Source: Roseococcus thiosulfatophilus (lineage in GTDB: Bacteria; Pseudomonadota; Alphaproteobacteria; Acetobacterales; Acetobacteraceae). Taken from it: a DNA stretch of 64,000 nucleotides. The stretch's first letter is position 1. Every line of letters begins with the position of its first letter. The notes under the pieces were generated by a model. It saw only the letters and a program-made list of their open reading frames with translations, did no database searches and was not told where the DNA came from. The stretch covers positions 41,615 to 105,614 of the forward strand of contig NZ_JAFFQY010000006.1 of NCBI RefSeq assembly GCF_017311575.1, written 5' to 3'. Positions 35,729-45,493 of this stretch are shown in pieces. The position numbers and the translations under genes are program-made.

Positions 35729-36700
35729 ATGTCCATGTTCCGACGTTCGGCGCTGGCGGCGGGTATCGCCGCCTTCCTGGCCGGCCCCGCCATCGCCCAG
35801 ACGCAGATCACCATCCAGCACGCCCTTCCGGCCAACAGCCACACCGGCGTGGGCCCCGCCGCCATCAAGGAGGTGTTCGAGCGCCTGACCAATGGCCGCT
35901 ATCGCGTCGTCGCCCAGCGCAACGACAATGAGCGCGAGATGGTCGAGAGCGTGCAGATCGGCACCATCGACTGCACCTTCACCTCCACCGGCCCCGTCGG
36001 CAACTTCGTGCCCGAGGTCCGCATCTTCGACGTGCCCTTCCTGTTCCGCGACACCGCCCATGCCCGCGGCGTGCTGGACAGCGAGATCGGCCAGCAGGTG
36101 CTGTCCCGCTTCAGCGCGCGCGGCCTGCACGGCGTGATCTGGACCGAGAATGGCTTCCGCCACCTCACCAATTCCCGCCGCGAGGTGAACCTGCCGGCCG
36201 ACCTGCGCGGCCTCAAGGTCCGCACCATGGAGAACCAGGTGCATATGCGGGCCTTCACCGTGCTGGGGGCCCTGCCCACGCCGATGGCCTTCAGCGAACT
36301 GGTGCCCGCGCTGCAACAGGGCACGGTGGATGGGCAGGAAAACCCGATCTCGGTGATCGTGGCGAACAACCTGAACCAGGTGCAGCGCTACATGACGCTG
36401 ACCAATCACGTCTATTCGCCCTCCGTCATGATCTGCAACCCGGCCCTGATGCAGCGCATGACCCCGGCCGACCGTGAGCATTTCATGACCGCGGCCCGCG
36501 CCGCGCAGCGCGCCAACCGCGACCGCGTGTCGCAGGATGACGCGAACGGCGTGGAACTGCTGCGCAGCCGCGGCATGACCGTGGTGACCACGGTCAACAC
36601 CGCGGCCTTCCAGGAGGCCTTGGCGCCGGCCTTCGCCGAATGGGAACGCACACTGGACGCGGCCCTGCTGCGCCGCATCCGCGACTGGCGCCCGAACTGA
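35729..36700 (+). CDS. dctP: TRAP transporter substrate-binding protein DctP (second copy)
   Basis: A 323-residue paralogue of the preceding gene with the same length and near-identical blocks: VQIGTIDCTFTSTGPVGNF, LKVRTMENQVHMRAF, ALPTPMAFSELVPALQQ and VNTAAFQEALAPAF. The arginine of the ligand clamp is conserved, so a carboxylate ligand is likely. Differences lie mainly in the ligand-facing segments after the signal peptide and in the C-terminal helices. The purine-rich leader before the ATG at 35729 resembles that of copy one. A second hairpin separates it from dctQ. Confidence 0.93.
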   Translation: MSMFRRSALAAGIAAFLAGPAIAQTQITIQHALPANSHTGVGPAAIKEVFERLTNGRYRVVAQRNDNEREMVESVQIGTIDCTFTSTGPVGNFVPEVRIFDVPFLFRDTAHARGVLDSEIGQQVLSRFSARGLHGVIWTENGFRHLTNSRREVNLPADLRGLKVRTMENQVHMRAFTVLGALPTPMAFSELVPALQQGTVDGQENPISVIVANNLNQVQRYMTLTNHVYSPSVMICNPALMQRMTPADREHFMTAARAAQRANRDRVSQDDANGVELLRSRGMTVVTTVNTAAFQEALAPAFAEWERTLDAALLRRIRDWRPN

Positions 36701-36725
36701 GCCAGGGCTGAGCCTCAACTGTCCG

Positions 36726-36751
36726 GGGGCGCGGTTCCGCCGCGCCCCTTT
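36726..36751 (+). terminator. hairpin terminator between the second dctP and dctQ
   Basis: A perfect 9-bp stem (GGGGCGCGG with CCGCGCCCC) has a five-base loop and is followed by three T residues. The short T-run suggests partial read-through into the permease genes. Confidence 0.6.
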
Positions 36752-36774
36752 CGTCTGCCCGCCGGGGGTTTTTC

Positions 36775-37377
36775 ATGAATGCGATGAATGTCCTGCCGCT
36801 CCAGATCATGGGGGTGGCCACGGTGCTGACCGTGGCGCTGGCCCTCTGGGCCGGCTCGGGCGAGACGGGCGCACGCGCGCAGGTGCGTCGCGCCTTCCTG
36901 GGGGTGGATCGCCTCACCAGCGGGGCAGCGGCCATCCTGGCCGCCCTGGCCATGGCCGTGGCCGTGGCCGCGGGGGCCTGGCAGGTGGTGGCACGCTTCG
37001 CCACCGAGACACCCTCGGTCTGGTCCGAGGCGCTGGTCCGTACCGCCGTGATCTGGATGGCCTTCATCGGCGTCGCCGTGGCGCTGCGAGCCGGGGCGCT
37101 CGTCTCCATTGACGTGGCCCGCCGCCTCACCCGGGGCGCGGTGCGCCGCGCGCTGGAGGCGGCCTCGCTGGCCTCCATCCTCTCCATCCTGGGCGTGATG
37201 TTCTGGTTCGGCTGGATGATGGCCGAGCGTGTGAAGTTCCAGGAGATGGCGGGGCTGGAGGTTTCGATGTCCTGGGGCTATGCGGCGATTCCCATCGGCG
37301 CCTGCTTCGCGATGATCGGCGCGGTGGCGCATTTCCTCGACCGACAACCCGCCGACGAGCTGGAGACCGCCCTATGA
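36775..37377 (+). CDS. dctQ: TRAP transporter small permease DctQ
   Basis: A 200-residue inner-membrane protein. A hydrophobic segment near residues 5-25 precedes the four-helix DctQ core, which starts at about 48 (LTSGAAAILAALAMAVAVAAGAWQVVARF). WSEALVRTAVIWMAFIGVAVALRAGALVSID near 80-112 is the DctQ signature. The extra N-terminal segment is longer than in a minimal DctQ; internal ATG codons at 36784 give a slightly shorter product. Its stop overlaps the ATG of dctM (ATGA). It pairs with DctM to form the Na+-driven TRAP permease. Confidence 0.88.
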   Translation: MNAMNVLPLQIMGVATVLTVALALWAGSGETGARAQVRRAFLGVDRLTSGAAAILAALAMAVAVAAGAWQVVARFATETPSVWSEALVRTAVIWMAFIGVAVALRAGALVSIDVARRLTRGAVRRALEAASLASILSILGVMFWFGWMMAERVKFQEMAGLEVSMSWGYAAIPIGACFAMIGAVAHFLDRQPADELETAL

Positions 37378-38651
37378 GCGGCATGATGCTGACCGTGATG
37401 CTGGTGCTCTTCGCCGCCGCCGTGCCGGTGGCGGTGGCCATCGGCATCGCGGCCGTGGTGGGGATCGCGGGCTTCACCTCCTTCCCGCTGATCGTGGCGG
37501 CGCAGCAGTTGTTCGTGGCGCTGGACAAGTTCCCGCTGGCGGCCATCCCCTTCTTCATCCTGGCGGGGGCCTTGATGGAGATGGGCGGGATCTCGCGGCG
37601 CCTCGTGGAATTCGCACGGTCCATCGTCGGTGGCATCCAGGGCGGGCTGCCGGCCACATGCGTCGTCACCTGCATGATCTTCGCGGCCATCTCGGGCAGC
37701 TCGGTCGCCACCACCTTCGCCATCGGCGCCATCATGATCCCCGCACTCGTGCGGGCGGGCTATCCGGTGGGCTTCGCGGCCGCCCTCCAGGCCACGGCGG
37801 CGGAGCTGGGCGTGGTCATCCCGCCCTCCATTCCCATGATCCTCTACGGCGTCACCACCCAGACCTCCATCCCGGAGATGTTCATCGCCGGCATCGGCCC
37901 TGGCATCCTGATCGCGGGCGCGCTGATCGTGACGGTGCTGGTCTGGTGCCGCCTCAAGGGCTGGGGCAAGCAGGATGGCGAGGGGCGGCTGCCCTTCCTC
38001 ACCGCCACCCGCCAGGCGGGCTGGGCGCTGCTCATGCCCGTGGTGGTGCTGGGCGGCATTTATGGCGGCATCACCACGCCGACCGAGGCCTCGGTCATCG
38101 CGGTCGTCTACGCGCTGATCGTGGGCGTGGTGATCCACCGCGAGATCCGCCTGCCGGACCTGTTTCCCATCTTCCGCAAGAGCGTGATCACCTCGGCGGT
38201 CATCCTCTTCATCATCGCCTGCGCGGGGCTGTTCTCCTGGCTGCTGAACCGCCAGGGCGTGCCCGACGCGGCGGCGGCCTGGCTCGCCACCTCCTTCGAC
38301 AGCCCGGCGCAATTCCTGCTGGTGGTGAACCTGTTCCTGTTCCTGGTGGGCATGTTCGTCGAGACCTCGGCCTCCATCATCGTGCTCGCGCCCATCCTGC
38401 AGGAGGCGGCGGGGCGGCTGGGCGTGGACGCGGTGCATTTCGGCACCATCATGGTGGTGAACCTGGCCTTGGGCATGATCACCCCGCCCTTCGGCGTGAA
38501 CCTCTTCGCCGCCGCCCAGGTGGCGGGGTGCGGCGTGGACCAGATGATGCGCTACCTGGTGGTGTTCATCGGCGTGGTCTTCGCCTGCCTCATGGTCATC
38601 ACCTATGTGCCGACGCTGGTGCTGTTCCTGCCGCACCTCGTGTTTCGGTGA
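37374..38651 (+). CDS. dctM: TRAP transporter large permease DctM
   Basis: A 425-residue inner-membrane protein, the usual length, with about twelve hydrophobic segments. IFAAISGSSVATTFAIGAIMIPALVRAGYPVGFAAAL near residue 105-140 and PPSIPMILYGVTTQTSIPEMFIAG near 150 are the hairpin-like substrate and Na+ regions. ITPPFGVNLFAAAQVAG near 365 is the second, repeated one. It forms the transport channel with DctQ. Both DctP paralogues upstream can be expected to feed it. An inverted repeat with no T-run lies after its stop. Confidence 0.93.
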   Translation: MSGMMLTVMLVLFAAAVPVAVAIGIAAVVGIAGFTSFPLIVAAQQLFVALDKFPLAAIPFFILAGALMEMGGISRRLVEFARSIVGGIQGGLPATCVVTCMIFAAISGSSVATTFAIGAIMIPALVRAGYPVGFAAALQATAAELGVVIPPSIPMILYGVTTQTSIPEMFIAGIGPGILIAGALIVTVLVWCRLKGWGKQDGEGRLPFLTATRQAGWALLMPVVVLGGIYGGITTPTEASVIAVVYALIVGVVIHREIRLPDLFPIFRKSVITSAVILFIIACAGLFSWLLNRQGVPDAAAAWLATSFDSPAQFLLVVNLFLFLVGMFVETSASIIVLAPILQEAAGRLGVDAVHFGTIMVVNLALGMITPPFGVNLFAAAQVAGCGVDQMMRYLVVFIGVVFACLMVITYVPTLVLFLPHLVFR

Positions 38652-38712
38652 GAGGCCGTTTGGGAATGCTGGCGGCGGAGGATGCGCGCGGGATTTTTCG
38701 TCCCTGAAAGGC

Positions 38713-38752
38713 GCCGGGCGCGGCCGATGCTGGCAGCATCGGCAAGCCCGGC
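38713..38752. repeat. nested inverted repeat, possible stem-loop or operator
   Basis: Outer arms GCCGGGC (38713-38719) and GCCCGGC (38746-38752) enclose perfect inner arms GCCGATGCT (38723-38731) and AGCATCGGC (38735-38743) around a GGC spacer. The whole can fold into a 16-bp stem with a small bulge. No T-run is next to it on either strand. It lies in a 232-base gap between dctM and the orphan binding-protein gene, and the rest of that gap shows nothing I can name apart from GAGGAA before the ATG at 38884. Confidence 0.55.
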
Positions 38753-38883
38753 AACGCATCGGGGGCGGAAAAGATCCGCGCAGCCGACACGCCAGCGTTT
38801 TCAACCGGCCTCAAAGCCTCCCCTTGCGCGGCGTCGCGGCGCCGCGCAGCATCCCTTGGCCATCAGTGCCGAGGAAACGAACC

Positions 38884-40119
38884 ATGACAAGCATCACCCG
38901 CCGCACCGCCATGGGCGGCGCGCTGGGCGTCGCCGCCCTCCCCGTCGCCGCCCGCGCCCAGAGCCGCGACAACACCATCCGCATCGGCGTGCTGGCCGAT
39001 TTCTCGGGCCCCTACCGCGACACCTCGGGCCCCACCTCCGTCGCCGCCGTGCAGCAGGCCATCGAGGACCTGGGCATCACCCAGCGCGGCATCAACGTTG
39101 AAGTCATCCAGGGCGACCACCTGAACCGCCCCGATGCCGCCCTCGCCCTGGCCCGCCGCTGGATCGACACGCAGGGCGTGGACATGATCTGCGAGGTGAA
39201 CAACTCCGCCATCGCGCTCGCCGTCGCCAACCTGGTGCGGGAGCGCGACAAGGTGCAACTCGCCTCCGGCGCCGCATCCTCCGCGCTGACGGGGCCGCAA
39301 TGCAGCACCCACACCCTGCAGTGGACCTATGACACCTGGATGTTCGCCAATGTGGTGGGGGGCGCCACGGTGCGCTCCGGCGGGGATTCCTGGTACTTCA
39401 TCACCGCCGACTACGCCTTCGGCCACCAGCTGGAGCGCGACGCAGGGCAGTTCGTGACGCGCGCGGGCGGCCGGGTGATGGGCAGTGCGCGCTACCCCTT
39501 CCCCGGCACCACCGATTTCAGCAGCTTCCTGCTCCAGGCCCAGGCCAGCCGCGCCAAGGTGGTGGGCCTCGCCATGGCGGCCGGCGACATGCAGAACTGC
39601 GTGAAGCAGGCGCATGAATTCGGCCTGACGCGGCGCGGCCAGCAATTGGCCGGCATGATCATGTTCGTACAGGACATCCGCACCATCGGGCTGGAATCCG
39701 CCCAGGGCATGGTGATGAGCGAGGTCTTCTACCACGACCTGAACGACCGCACGCGCGGCCTCGCGCAGCGCATCCTGCGCCGCACGCCGGACAACATGCC
39801 CAGCCAGGAACACGCCGGCACCTATTCCTGCGCCATCCACTACCTCAAGGCCGTGGCCGAGGTGGGGGCCGCCCGCGCCAAGGCCTCGGGCATCGAGGTC
39901 ATCAACGTGATGAAGCGCATGCCCACGGATGACGACGCCTTCGGCCCCGGCCGCGTGCGCGAGGATGGCCGCAAGATCCACCCGGCCTACCTCTTCGAGG
40001 TGAAGTCGCCCGCCGAGAGCCGCGGCATGTGGGATTTCTACAAGCTGCGCGCGACCGTCCCCGCCGAGGAGGCCTTCCGCCCCCTCGCCGATGGCGGCTG
40101 CCCGCTGGTGCGTGGCTGA
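38884..40119 (+). CDS. ABC transporter substrate-binding protein, branched-chain amino acid/urea type (orphan)
   Basis: A 411-residue periplasmic binding protein of the Peripla_BP_6 (LivK-like) family. The signal peptide starts MTSITRRTAMGG and ends VAARAQ; the twin arginines suggest Tat export. GVLADFSGPYRDTSGP near residue 40, ALALARRWIDTQGVDMICEV near 98, SWYFITADYAFGHQLERDA near 170 and DFSSFLLQAQ near 215 are typical. A GAGGAAACG ribosome-binding site precedes the ATG at 38884. No permease or ATPase of this type is nearby, so it must use a transporter elsewhere or act as a sensor. Its ligand is not evident. Confidence 0.9.
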   Translation: MTSITRRTAMGGALGVAALPVAARAQSRDNTIRIGVLADFSGPYRDTSGPTSVAAVQQAIEDLGITQRGINVEVIQGDHLNRPDAALALARRWIDTQGVDMICEVNNSAIALAVANLVRERDKVQLASGAASSALTGPQCSTHTLQWTYDTWMFANVVGGATVRSGGDSWYFITADYAFGHQLERDAGQFVTRAGGRVMGSARYPFPGTTDFSSFLLQAQASRAKVVGLAMAAGDMQNCVKQAHEFGLTRRGQQLAGMIMFVQDIRTIGLESAQGMVMSEVFYHDLNDRTRGLAQRILRRTPDNMPSQEHAGTYSCAIHYLKAVAEVGAARAKASGIEVINVMKRMPTDDDAFGPGRVREDGRKIHPAYLFEVKSPAESRGMWDFYKLRATVPAEEAFRPLADGGCPLVRG

Positions 40120-40175
40120 CGCTTGCGACCCTGGCGCTTCAGGCCCATCTCCAGGCCTTCCGAGAGGAGGCGAAA

Positions 40176-40343
40176 ATGGTCCTGAAGCTGCTCTGCGCGC
40201 AGGTCGTGCTGACCAAGATGGCGGTACGCGGCGCCTTCACCCTGGGCGCCGTCGCTGGCACGGCGGGCGTGGTCGGCCTCTGCGCGCTGCGCCGTGCCGC
40301 GAAGGAAGGCGGCCTCTGCCGGCGCGGAGCCACCAAGGCCTGA
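40176..40343 (+). CDS. small hydrophobic protein, 55 residues
   Basis: A 55-codon gene with an excellent GAGGAGG ribosome-binding site seven bases before the ATG at 40176. The product (MVLKLLCAQVVL... CALRRAAKEGGLCRR) has a hydrophobic stretch at about residues 18-40 that could span the membrane, then a basic tail with cysteines. No family is recognised. Its stop immediately abuts the stop of the convergent DUF2064 gene. The strong ribosome-binding site, rather than similarity, is the main support. Confidence 0.6.
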   Translation: MVLKLLCAQVVLTKMAVRGAFTLGAVAGTAGVVGLCALRRAAKEGGLCRRGATKA

Positions 40344-41033
40344 TCAACCGGCTTGCAGCGCCACCCGGCTGTGGTTGGCGCGATAGGGCGGCAGGGGCGA
40401 ACAGCCGGGCGGCTGCGCGGCAGCAAGGCTGAGGCGCAGAAGGTCCAGATCCGCCGCGGCGTCCACATCATGCCAGGGCTGGAGCACGTCGAGGCGCAGC
40501 CCCTCCGCCGCCGCGCGGGCACGGGTGGCGTCGAGCAGGCCAGGCGCGCTCCAGGGCATGTTCTCCAGCAGGGCGGGCAACGGCCGCGCCATGGCAATGG
40601 CGCAATAGCCGCCGTCCAGGGCGGGGATCAGCGCCGCATCCGCACCCCCCGCGATGGCGGCGGGCAGCAATTCCAGAAGGGCGGGCGGCAAGGTCGGGGC
40701 GTCGGTGCCGGTCAGCAGGGCGCAGCCGATGCCGGGACGAAAGAGGGTGCCGAAAGCCGCGCCCATACGCTCGCCCAGGTCCCCCTCCGGCTGCGGCATG
40801 AACGCCCAGCCGGGCAACAGCGCGGCCATCTCTGCCTGCGCGTCGGCCGGCGCGTGGAAGGCGGTGAGCGTGGCGGCGTAGCGCGGGGCGAGGAAGCGCA
40901 GGAGATCGGCACTGTCCAGCAGGAAGGCACGCGCCAGCTGCGCCGCGCGCGCCGGCCCCACCATCGCCGCGAGCCTCGTCTTGCTGACGCCCGGCCGCGG
41001 CGCCTTGCACATCAACCCAAAGGCGGCCTGCAC
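40344..41033 (-). CDS. DUF2064 / TIGR04282 glycosyltransferase-like protein
   Basis: A 229-residue nucleotidyl/glycosyltransferase A-fold protein of the DUF2064 family. The N-terminus MCKAPRPGVSKTRLA is the nucleotide-sugar or nucleotide-binding loop, EGDLGERMGAAF lies near residue 84, and LLTGTDAPTLPPALL near 105 has the metal-binding Asp motif. DGGYCAIAMARPLP follows. The family name refers to arsenosugar clusters, but no arsenic genes are present here. It is the last gene of a minus-strand run behind mtnP, from which it is separated by four bases. Confidence 0.82.
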   Translation of the reverse strand: MQAAFGLMCKAPRPGVSKTRLAAMVGPARAAQLARAFLLDSADLLRFLAPRYAATLTAFHAPADAQAEMAALLPGWAFMPQPEGDLGERMGAAFGTLFRPGIGCALLTGTDAPTLPPALLELLPAAIAGGADAALIPALDGGYCAIAMARPLPALLENMPWSAPGLLDATRARAAAEGLRLDVLQPWHDVDAAADLDLLRLSLAAAQPPGCSPLPPYRANHSRVALQAG

Positions 41034-41037
41034 CGGA

Positions 41038-41925
<888 letters not shown>

Positions 41926-41931
41926 GGAGGG

Positions 41932-43251
41932 TCAGCCGCGCTCGGACATCGGCTTGTAGTCGCGCTTGGAGGCGCCCGTGTAGATCTGCCGGGGGCGGCC
42001 GATGCGCTGCGCGGGGTCCTCCACCAGTTCCTTCCACTGGCTCACCCAGCCCACGGTGCGGGCGACGGCGAAGATCACGGTGAACATGCTGGTCGGAATG
42101 TCCATCGCCTTGAGGATGATGCCCGAGTAGAAGTCCACGTTCGGATACAGCTTCCGCGAGATGAAATACTCGTCGCTGAGCGCAATCCGCTCCAGTTCGC
42201 GGGCGATTTCCAGCAGCGGCTCATGCTCGACGCCGAGTGCGGCCAGCACTTCGTCGCAGCTTTCCTTCATGATCTTCGCGCGCGGGTCGAAGTTCTTGTA
42301 GACCCGGTGGCCGAAGCCCATCAGCTTGACGTTGCTGTTCTTGTCCTTCACGCCCTCGATGAAGGCCGGGATGTTCTTCACATCGCCGATCTCGGCCAGC
42401 ATCTTCAGCACGGCCTCGTTCGCGCCGCCATGCGCGGGGCCCCAGAGCGCCGCGATGCCCGCCGCGATGCAGGCGAAGGGGTTGGCGCCCGTCGAACCCG
42501 CCAGGCGCACCGTGGAGGTGGAGGCGTTCTGCTCATGATCCGCGTGCAGGACCAGGATGCGGTCCATCGCCTTCGCCAGCACGTCGGGGACGTCATATTC
42601 CTCGGCCGGCACGGACTTCAGCATGTGCAGGAAGTTGCGCGCATAGCCCTGCGGGCCGCTCGACAGCGCGTTCTTCGGATACACGAAGGGCTGGCCCAGC
42701 GAATACTTGTAGGCCATGGCGGCGATGGTGGGCACCTTCGCGATCAGGCGGAAGGCCGCGATGCGCCGCTGCTCGGGGTCATTGATGTCGAGGTTGTCGT
42801 GGTAGAAGGCCGCCAGCGCGCCCACCACCCCACACAGGATGGCCATGGGGTGCGCGTCGCGGCGGAAGCCGTTGAAGAAGTTACGGATCTGCTCATGGAC
42901 CATGGTGTGATAGGTCACACCATTGCTGAATTCCTTCAGCTGGGCGGCCGTCGGCAGTTCGCCATTCATCAGCAGGTAGCAGACCTCGGTGAAGTCGCTC
43001 TGCTCGGCCAGCTGCTCGATCGGGTAGCCGCGGTACATGAGCACCCCGGCATCGCCGTCGATATAGGTGATCTTGCTCTCGCAGCTGGCCGTCTCGCCAT
43101 AGCCGGGGTCGAAGGTGAAGATCCCCAGATTGGCGTAGAGCTTGCGGATGTCCGCGACATCCGGGCCTTCGGTGCCGGACAGCAGGGGCAGCGTCGTGCT
43201 CCGGTTGGTGCCGTCCAGGGTGATCGTGATGGAGCCGTTGCTGCCGCTCAT
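41932..43251 (-). CDS. gltA: citrate synthase (type II)
   Basis: A 439-residue citrate synthase of the Gram-negative hexameric type. The N-terminal small domain is present ([43 protein letters not shown]). Catalytic residues are His in [13 protein letters not shown], His in [18 protein letters not shown] and Asp in [23 protein letters not shown] YPNVDFYSG. It makes citrate from oxaloacetate and acetyl-CoA. The ATG at 43251 has AGGAAGG nearby; the frame open to 43344 has no homology. It is followed closely by mtnP. Confidence 0.96.
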   Translation of the reverse strand: MSGSNGSITITLDGTNRSTTLPLLSGTEGPDVADIRKLYANLGIFTFDPGYGETASCESKITYIDGDAGVLMYRGYPIEQLAEQSDFTEVCYLLMNGELPTAAQLKEFSNGVTYHTMVHEQIRNFFNGFRRDAHPMAILCGVVGALAAFYHDNLDINDPEQRRIAAFRLIAKVPTIAAMAYKYSLGQPFVYPKNALSSGPQGYARNFLHMLKSVPAEEYDVPDVLAKAMDRILVLHADHEQNASTSTVRLAGSTGANPFACIAAGIAALWGPAHGGANEAVLKMLAEIGDVKNIPAFIEGVKDKNSNVKLMGFGHRVYKNFDPRAKIMKESCDEVLAALGVEHEPLLEIARELERIALSDEYFISRKLYPNVDFYSGIILKAMDIPTSMFTVIFAVARTVGWVSQWKELVEDPAQRIGRPRQIYTGASKRDYKPMSERG

Positions 43252-43360
43252 GCTGCTACCTTCCTGAGAACAAGGGGCGCCGGTTCTTTCGCCACGCGCC
43301 GTGTTGCGGCGCAGAATAAGCGCTGGGCGGCGCTTGTCCATCACCGTAACGTGGAAAGCC

Positions 43361-44185
43361 TCAACCCAGCAGCCAGGCCTGCACTTCCTCCCAGCCGGTC
43401 TGGTCGGGCGCGCAGATCAAGCCGCCCGTGTGCCGAAGCGGAGAGTACGGGGCGCCGTCGAACTGGGCGGAGTATCCGCCGGCCTCCGCATGGATCAATA
43501 CGCCCGCTGCATGATCCCAGGGCAGCAGCCTGTTGTAGACCAGCACATGCGCGCCGCCCGTGTTCACAAGGCGGTATTCATGGGCCGCGCAGCGGAAATT
43601 CATGACCGCGGCAAAGCCCGCGAGCTTGGGCAGCACCGCCGCCTTCCGGTCGCGCGGCATGAAGCCCCAGGAAATGGCGCCCACCATGCGCGCGAGCGGC
43701 GCGGGGACGGAGACCCGGCAGTCATGCAGGTGGCCTTCCTGCCCCTCCACCCAGGCCCCCTCGCCCCTGAGGGCGATCAGCGTGTCGTCACCCATGGGAT
43801 CATGGATCCAGGCGGCGATCGTCTCGCCCTGGTAGATCGCGGCCGCCATCACGCCGAAGAGCGGCACGCCGGCGGCGAAATTGGCCGTGCCATCCACAGG
43901 GTCCACGACGATGCACAGCCGCGCCTCGGCCATGTTGGCGAGCTTGGTGGGGTCGGCGGCCGCGGCCTCCTCGCCCAGGATGACGGCCTCGGGGAAGAGG
44001 CGGCGCAGGCCCGCCTCGATATGCCGCTCCGCCGCCTCATCGGCCTCGGTGACAAGATCGAGCGGGCCGGACTTGGTCCGCACATCGCCGGAAGCCAGCC
44101 GGCGGAAGCGCGGCAGGATCTCGGCGCGCGCGGCCGCGCGCAGAAGCTGCGCCACCTCCCGCGCCGCGGTCGCGGAAATCCTCAC
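43361..44185 (-). CDS. inositol monophosphatase family protein
   Basis: A 274-residue Mg2+-dependent phosphatase of the IMPase/HisN/SuhB family. The metal sites are GEEAAAAD near residue 70, [12 protein letters not shown] near 96 and [15 protein letters not shown] near 222. The active-site region is complete. The sequence departs from classical SuhB in its first segment, and HisN-like histidinol-phosphate phosphatase or another small-molecule phosphatase is equally possible. Its start overlaps the hflX stop by four bases. Confidence 0.87.
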   Translation of the reverse strand: MRISATAAREVAQLLRAAARAEILPRFRRLASGDVRTKSGPLDLVTEADEAAERHIEAGLRRLFPEAVILGEEAAAADPTKLANMAEARLCIVVDPVDGTANFAAGVPLFGVMAAAIYQGETIAAWIHDPMGDDTLIALRGEGAWVEGQEGHLHDCRVSVPAPLARMVGAISWGFMPRDRKAAVLPKLAGFAAVMNFRCAAHEYRLVNTGGAHVLVYNRLLPWDHAAGVLIHAEAGGYSAQFDGAPYSPLRHTGGLICAPDQTGWEEVQAWLLG

Positions 44186-45399
44186 GGGAGCTGCCCGAAG
44201 CGCGCGCGGTCGGCGGGCGAGAGGCGGACGGTCAGGCGCACGGCACCCTCCTCCTCCACGCGCTCCAGCACCTCGCCATGGCGGTAGAGCCAGGCGAGGC
44301 GCGCGCCATCGGAGGGCGCGAGGGTCAGTTCCGCCGTCACCATGCCGGCGGAAAGCCGTTCGTCCAGCGCGGCGCGAAGCTGGTCGAGCCCCTCGCCCGT
44401 CATGGCCGAGACCGCGAGGCCGCCCTTGATGCGCGCGGCCACCGCCTCGGGCCCGCCCAGAAGGTCGGCCTTGTTCAGCACCTCGATGGTGCGCGCGCGC
44501 CAGTCATCGCCCATGGACGGGTGCTCGCCGCTCGCCATGCCGTCCAGCACGGCGTGGACATCGGCACGCTGGGCCGCGCTGTCGGGATGGGCCACGTCGC
44601 GCACGTGCAGGATGATGTCGGCCGAGGCGACCTCCTCCAGCGTGGCGCGGAAGGCCTCGACAAGCTGGGTGGGCAACTCGCTGATGAAGCCCACCGTGTC
44701 CGACAGGATGGCCGGCCGGCCGGAGGGCAGCGTGATCTGCCGCATGGTCGGGTCGAGCGTCGCAAAGAGCTGGTCTTGCGCCATGACGCCCGCGCCAGTC
44801 AGCGCGTTGAACAGCGTGGATTTTCCGGCATTGGTGTAGCCCACCAGCGCGATGACCGGGTAAGGCACGCGCTCACGCGACTTGCGGTGCAGGCCGCGGG
44901 TGCGGCGGACCTGCTCCAGCTCCTTCTTGAGGCGCACGATGCGCTCGCCGATCAGGCGGCGGTCGATCTCGATCTGCGATTCGCCGGGGCCGCCCAGGAA
45001 GCCGAAGCCGCCGCGCTGGCGCTCGAGGTGGGTCCACGACCGAACAAGACGTGTGCGCTGGTATTCCAGATGCGCGAGCTCCACCTGCAAGGTGCCCTCG
45101 CGCGTACGCGCGCGCTCGCCGAAGATTTCCAGAATCAGGCCGGTGCGATCAATGACCTTGGCCTTCCAGGCGCGCTCGAGGTTGCGCTGCTGAACGGGGG
45201 TCAGCGCCGCGTCCACGACAACGAGGCCGGCCTCCTGCTCCTCCAGCGCGGCGCGCACCATCTCCACCTGGCCCTCGCCCAGCAGGGTGGAGGGCCGGCG
45301 CGCGCGCAGCGGATGGATGGCCTGGTGGACGATGGTCACGCCGATGGAGGCGGCAAGGCCCACGGCTTCGGCAAGACGTGCCTCGGCCGCGCGCGGCAT
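44182..45399 (-). CDS. hflX: GTPase HflX (start codon uncertain)
   Basis: A ribosome-associated GTPase that rescues or splits stalled 70S ribosomes. The HflX-specific N-terminal domain is seen in TLLGEGQVEMVRAAL and VIDRTGLILEIFGERARTREGTLQVELA; the Gly-rich linker is ERQRGGFGFLGGPGESQIE. G1 is GYTNAGKST near residue 194, then DTVGFISELP (G3) and NKADLL (G4). The ATG at 45399 gives 405 residues, but the frame is open and conserved further upstream (RAAVILPYG just before), with no ATG, GTG or TTG until a stop near 45521. Candidate starts there are CTG at 45510 or ACG at 45501. It lies behind hfq, as in many bacteria. Confidence 0.9.
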   Translation of the reverse strand: MPRAAEARLAEAVGLAASIGVTIVHQAIHPLRARRPSTLLGEGQVEMVRAALEEQEAGLVVVDAALTPVQQRNLERAWKAKVIDRTGLILEIFGERARTREGTLQVELAHLEYQRTRLVRSWTHLERQRGGFGFLGGPGESQIEIDRRLIGERIVRLKKELEQVRRTRGLHRKSRERVPYPVIALVGYTNAGKSTLFNALTGAGVMAQDQLFATLDPTMRQITLPSGRPAILSDTVGFISELPTQLVEAFRATLEEVASADIILHVRDVAHPDSAAQRADVHAVLDGMASGEHPSMGDDWRARTIEVLNKADLLGGPEAVAARIKGGLAVSAMTGEGLDQLRAALDERLSAGMVTAELTLAPSDGARLAWLYRHGEVLERVEEEGAVRLTVRLSPADRARFGQLP

Positions 45400-45493
45400 G
45401 GCGCCGGGCGGTGCGAATTCGGTGACGGAGCCGCGTGCCGTGCGGCCATAGGGCAGGATGACGGCGGCGCGGGTCGGGGGCGCCGCGGTCTCC

